DNA from: Sunxiuqinia sp963677175
Lineage (GTDB): Bacteria; Bacteroidota; Bacteroidia; Bacteroidales; Prolixibacteraceae
DNA length: 64,000 nt
NCBI GenBank assembly: GCA_963677175.2
Contig: CAXXES010000004.1
Span: forward strand, 1-64,000
Direction of reading: 5' to 3'
In this document: in pieces, positions 60,988 to 64,000 of the stretch
Layout of the letters: every line of letters starts with the position of its first letter
Position numbering within the stretch: the first letter of the stretch is position 1
Position numbers and translations under genes: made by a program
Notes under the pieces: generated by a model
Database searches by the model: none
Told to the model about the DNA's origin: nothing
Seen by the model: only the letters and a program-made list of their open reading frames with translations

Positions 60988-63900
60988 TTAGAAGTTCAAC
61001 TGAATGCCAACCGACGCACTTTTAAAAGTAGGCGTACCCACGCCGGTACGGCTTAGATTATAGTTTGTATCATTCCACATAGAATAACCTGCAACTTCCT
61101 CAGGATCGATTGGAAGATCGCGCAGATTGTCAAAAGTGAAGAAGTTCTCCAGAGAAACATACACACGCATGCTTTTGAGATAGGCTTTTCGAACGACGCT
61201 TTCGGGTAAAGTATATCCAAAAGTGATGTTTTTGATGCGCAGGTAAGCCATATTCAGCAAATACCGCGATTGAGGAACCATATTGAGCGTTGTGCTGCTA
61301 CCTGCCAGGTTGTAGGGGCGTGGATAAAAAGCATCGGTGCGGTCTTCTTTCCAGAAGTCGCCAGCTATGACCTGAGGCATGGCGCCGTCGGAGGCCTGGA
61401 ATCCGGGAATAGCCAAGAAGCCATTTCCCCAAAGATCACGCTTCCCAACACCCTGAATGAAAATAGAAAGGTCGAATCCTTTATAATCAGAGGACAACCG
61501 GAAACTGTATTCGTAACGAGGCGTACTGTTGCCTATGACCTTCATATCGCCATGGTCGTCGATCAGCCTGCTTCCGTCGTCAATTACTCCGTCGCCGTTC
61601 AAATCCACAAATTTCACATCGCCCGGACCAAACACGAAGTTCCCGGATTGGATATCTCCCTGGGTGGCCGCGTTGGCATCAGCCAATTGATGGACAATAA
61701 AACCATCAGCAGACGTGACTCTTATCAGGTCGTCATTGGAATCATAGGCAAAGTCTTCTGCCTGGTACAACCGGTCGGTTTCATAGCCCCAGATTTCGCC
61801 GTAGGTTTTGCCGGCATACCACGAGTCAATACTGTTTGTCGATCCATATTTGACAATTTTGGTTTTGGCATCAGCAATACTTGCTACGAGGTTAAGCCCC
61901 AAACCGCTTTTAAAGCGGTGATTGTAATCAAGTTGAATCTCAAACCCATTGGTTTGCAGCGATCCATAATTACCTTTTGGAGCTCCTGTACCATAAGTGG
62001 GCGGCAAACCTTCTTGGGGAACAATCATATCTTCGGTGTCACGCTGATACCAATCAACGGTCAATCCCAACTTGTTATTCAGGAACCGGGCATCCAGCCC
62101 TACATCAAGGGTGGTTATATTTTGCCATTCAATTGTCGCCGAAACCGATGCAGGCGTACCGAACTGATAAAGCCTTGCTCCGTTGAGCAACCATGTACTG
62201 CTCGAACCACTCATGGTTGGAATGTAAAGGGAATTACCAACGGATTGATCTCCAATGGTTCCCCACGACCCCCGCATTTTTAAAGAGCTCAAAGTTGGTT
62301 GCAACGATTGCATCCAATTTTCCTCGCTAATTCTCCAGCCAGCAGAAAAAGAAGGAAACCAACGCCATTGTAGGCTAGTCGGAAATTTGGATGTCCCATC
62401 ATACCGGAGGTTGGCTTCCAGAAGGTATTTCTCTTTTAGATTGTAGTTGACACGCCCGAAAAATCCGAGCTGTGATTCCCAGTATTCATCTCCACCGGCT
62501 GTTTGTGTTCCGGTGGCCAAATCAAATTGGGGGTTTTCATAGTCGATCAATTCCTGCTTCCGGGACCAGTTGGATGCCATTTCATAAGCAATCCGGTTCA
62601 TTCCTGCCATGAAATGGAACGTATGAATATCATTGAGATTTAAATCATAGGTGGTATTCAAATTTATCGTATTCCATTGTTTGTTTTGTGCCTCGCGATA
62701 AACATGGTCAGGGTTGGCTCCTGTACCCGTGTACGTGTGCATGTTCAACTCATAGGCAGCCATCGCACCTCCAGCAGTTGAGGAAACGATTTCGCCGGCA
62801 TCATTGACATAAATTCTATTGCCGCTGTCGTCATTTTTAGGAAGGGCGGCTGCCCAACTGTCACGGGCGGTGTAGCGGGTCCCCGGGTTTTTATTGATAT
62901 ACTCCTGGTTGGCGTGCGTATAGTCAAAGTTGATTTTCCAGTTTTCAAGTGGCGAAATGACAAATCCTCCATTCAGGCTGGTGTAGTTGGTTTCCTGAAA
63001 AGCCGTATTGGCTTGGGCGACCTCCGAAACCGGGCTCCGGACCGGATCTCCATCTTCTGTCGATAAAGGATAAATAGGGCTCCAGCGGTATAAATACAAC
63101 CAAGGGTCAGCCGTTGTGGAGCTGGTGGCATAGGGATATTGTTTGAGCCGCTTGGAAAAGATTGTTCCGGCATGAACGGTCAGCCAGTCATTGACTTCCG
63201 TGCCCACACGGACGGATCCATTATACCGTTTGAAGTCATCTTTTTTTGCTGGTTTCATCATGCCTGTCTGGTCGAGATAACCAAAGCCAATATTGTAGTC
63301 GGTCTTTCCAGAACGGCCATTGACCGATAGGTTATGTTGATGGGTGGGTGTCCACTCCTCGATCATATAATCGTATGGATCGTATGTCCTGAGACCTAGT
63401 TTGAAGCCATCGGCATTAACATACCAGTCGCGCCCATACAACATGGGATTATCGGGTTTGACCACATCTCCCCAGTTTTCCTTCCAATCTCTGGCTTTTT
63501 CGTAACTTTCGCGGGTTACTTTCCAGAAAGCCCCTGTGTTGGTCCCTCCAACGCGCTCGGCTGCCAAAATTGAATATTCCAAGGCATCAACTCCTCCCAT
63601 CTCAATTTTTTTTGAAATGTTTTGAAAGGAAAGATTTGCGGAATAGGAAACGTTAACGCTTTCAATTTTTGCACCTTTTTTACTGGTGATCAGAATAACA
63701 CCAAAGGCTCCTTTTGATCCGTAAATGGATGCTGATGCAGCATCTTTTAATACAGAAATGGACTCGATGTCATCGGGATTTACAAGCTGAATGGAGGGGA
63801 TCTCCACATTGTCCAGCAAGATTAAAGGAGCAGAACCTCCTTCAAAGGAAGAAAACTGTCCGCGGATTCTCATAACAGGATCCGATCCAACCTCTCCGCT

Positions 63901-64000
63901 GGGAATAACAATATTCAATCCAGGGGTTGATCCCTGCAAACCGCGGCCAACATCGGAAATAGGCCTTGACTCCAGAACTTCTGTATCTACTGATGCCACA
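60988..64000 (-). CDS. susC: SusC-like TonB-dependent transporter (5' end outside window)
   Basis: 1,003 residues are visible, starting inside the plug domain ('VLESRPISDVGRGLQGSTPGLNIVIPSGE', 'SAPLILLDNVEIPSIQLVNPDDIESISVLKDAASASIYGSKGAFGVILITSKKG') and running to the end of the barrel ('FKSASVGIQLNF', terminal Phe). The signal peptide, carboxypeptidase-like domain and TonB box lie beyond position 64000. Paired with the SusD downstream. It is the first gene visible of the muropeptide operon, and a promoter or regulator must lie outside the window. Confidence 0.95.
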   Translation of the reverse strand, partial: VASVDTEVLESRPISDVGRGLQGSTPGLNIVIPSGEVGSDPVMRIRGQFSSFEGGSAPLILLDNVEIPSIQLVNPDDIESISVLKDAASASIYGSKGAFGVILITSKKGAKIESVNVSYSANLSFQNISKKIEMGGVDALEYSILAAERVGGTNTGAFWKVTRESYEKARDWKENWGDVVKPDNPMLYGRDWYVNADGFKLGLRTYDPYDYMIEEWTPTHQHNLSVNGRSGKTDYNIGFGYLDQTGMMKPAKKDDFKRYNGSVRVGTEVNDWLTVHAGTIFSKRLKQYPYATSSTTADPWLYLYRWSPIYPLSTEDGDPVRSPVSEVAQANTAFQETNYTSLNGGFVISPLENWKINFDYTHANQEYINKNPGTRYTARDSWAAALPKNDDSGNRIYVNDAGEIVSSTAGGAMAAYELNMHTYTGTGANPDHVYREAQNKQWNTINLNTTYDLNLNDIHTFHFMAGMNRIAYEMASNWSRKQELIDYENPQFDLATGTQTAGGDEYWESQLGFFGRVNYNLKEKYLLEANLRYDGTSKFPTSLQWRWFPSFSAGWRISEENWMQSLQPTLSSLKMRGSWGTIGDQSVGNSLYIPTMSGSSSTWLLNGARLYQFGTPASVSATIEWQNITTLDVGLDARFLNNKLGLTVDWYQRDTEDMIVPQEGLPPTYGTGAPKGNYGSLQTNGFEIQLDYNHRFKSGLGLNLVASIADAKTKIVKYGSTNSIDSWYAGKTYGEIWGYETDRLYQAEDFAYDSNDDLIRVTSADGFIVHQLADANAATQGDIQSGNFVFGPGDVKFVDLNGDGVIDDGSRLIDDHGDMKVIGNSTPRYEYSFRLSSDYKGFDLSIFIQGVGKRDLWGNGFLAIPGFQASDGAMPQVIAGDFWKEDRTDAFYPRPYNLAGSSTTLNMVPQSRYLLNMAYLRIKNITFGYTLPESVVRKAYLKSMRVYVSLENFFTFDNLRDLPIDPEEVAGYSMWNDTNYNLSRTGVGTPTFKSASVGIQLNF

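Noticed and set aside
61270..62283. A 337-codon plus-strand frame opposite the second susC
   Set aside because: Composition is that of an antisense shadow of a transporter gene, and no domain is recognisable.

Overview
The window is from a member of the Bacteroidota, probably a Bacteroidales/Marinilabiliales-type anaerobe or facultative anaerobe. This rests on a complete type IX secretion core (porP/sprF-gldK-gldL-gldM-gldN), two SusC/SusD outer-membrane uptake systems, lipoprotein signal peptides, Bacteroidota-type promoters (-7 box TAnnTTTG) and mobile elements typical of the phylum. No rRNA, tRNA or CRISPR array was recognised.

Region 1 (1-9.9 kb) is a decaying integrative mobilizable element. 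It has an excisionase-like HTH protein, a helicase-like pseudogene, a block of 11-bp iteron-like repeats, a CHC2/Toprim primase, a candidate oriT with two hairpins, a mobC-mobA-membrane protein module, an AbiE-type toxin-antitoxin pair and a tyrosine recombinase. The helicase and the relaxase each carry one in-frame stop. The AbiEii toxin is frameshifted while its antitoxin and a perfect 40-bp palindromic operator remain. The integrase is split by an IS630 element and cut off by a wrecked IS21 element.

Region 2 (10-31 kb) combines insertion sequences with a polysaccharide utilisation locus (PUL). An intact IS701 (TSD TTAG) lies just upstream of the PUL. The PUL has a ROK sugar kinase, a CsxA-like GH2, a XylR/AraC-type regulator, a GH16 laminarinase-like enzyme, SusC, SusD and a GH18-fold lipoprotein lacking the catalytic motif. 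Two identical palindromic operators (TTGCGTA-N15-TACGCAA) precede the kinase and the GH16 gene. Downstream are an IS3 remnant, an IS5 (TSD TTGT), tandem copies of an IS4-like element and an IS1380. The IS1380 has removed the start of a GH3 beta-glucosidase gene and adjoins a lipoprotein gene that appears cut short.

Region 3 (33-53 kb) is core-like. It holds a cytochrome b/Rieske/octaheme cytochrome-TPR respiratory operon, a 13-copy array with exact 21-bp period, a small XRE regulator, PBP1A, TopA, a ureohydrolase-fold protein lacking metal ligands, the T9SS operon ending in a clear terminator, a second gldK paralogue and a luciferase-like oxidoreductase.

Region 4 (53.4-64 kb) starts with a degenerate 22-bp repeat array and continues as one minus-strand locus. 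In transcription order it has SusC (running off the window), SusD, a NamZ-type (GH171/DUF1343) exo-muramidase, a metallophosphoesterase-PQQ propeller protein, an SH3-NlpC/P60 peptidase and an L-Ala-D/L-Glu epimerase. Together these read as a salvage PUL for peptidoglycan fragments: glycan uptake, MurNAc release, peptide-stem cleavage and epimerisation of the dipeptide. This locus and the two helically phased repeat arrays are the most interesting items in the window.
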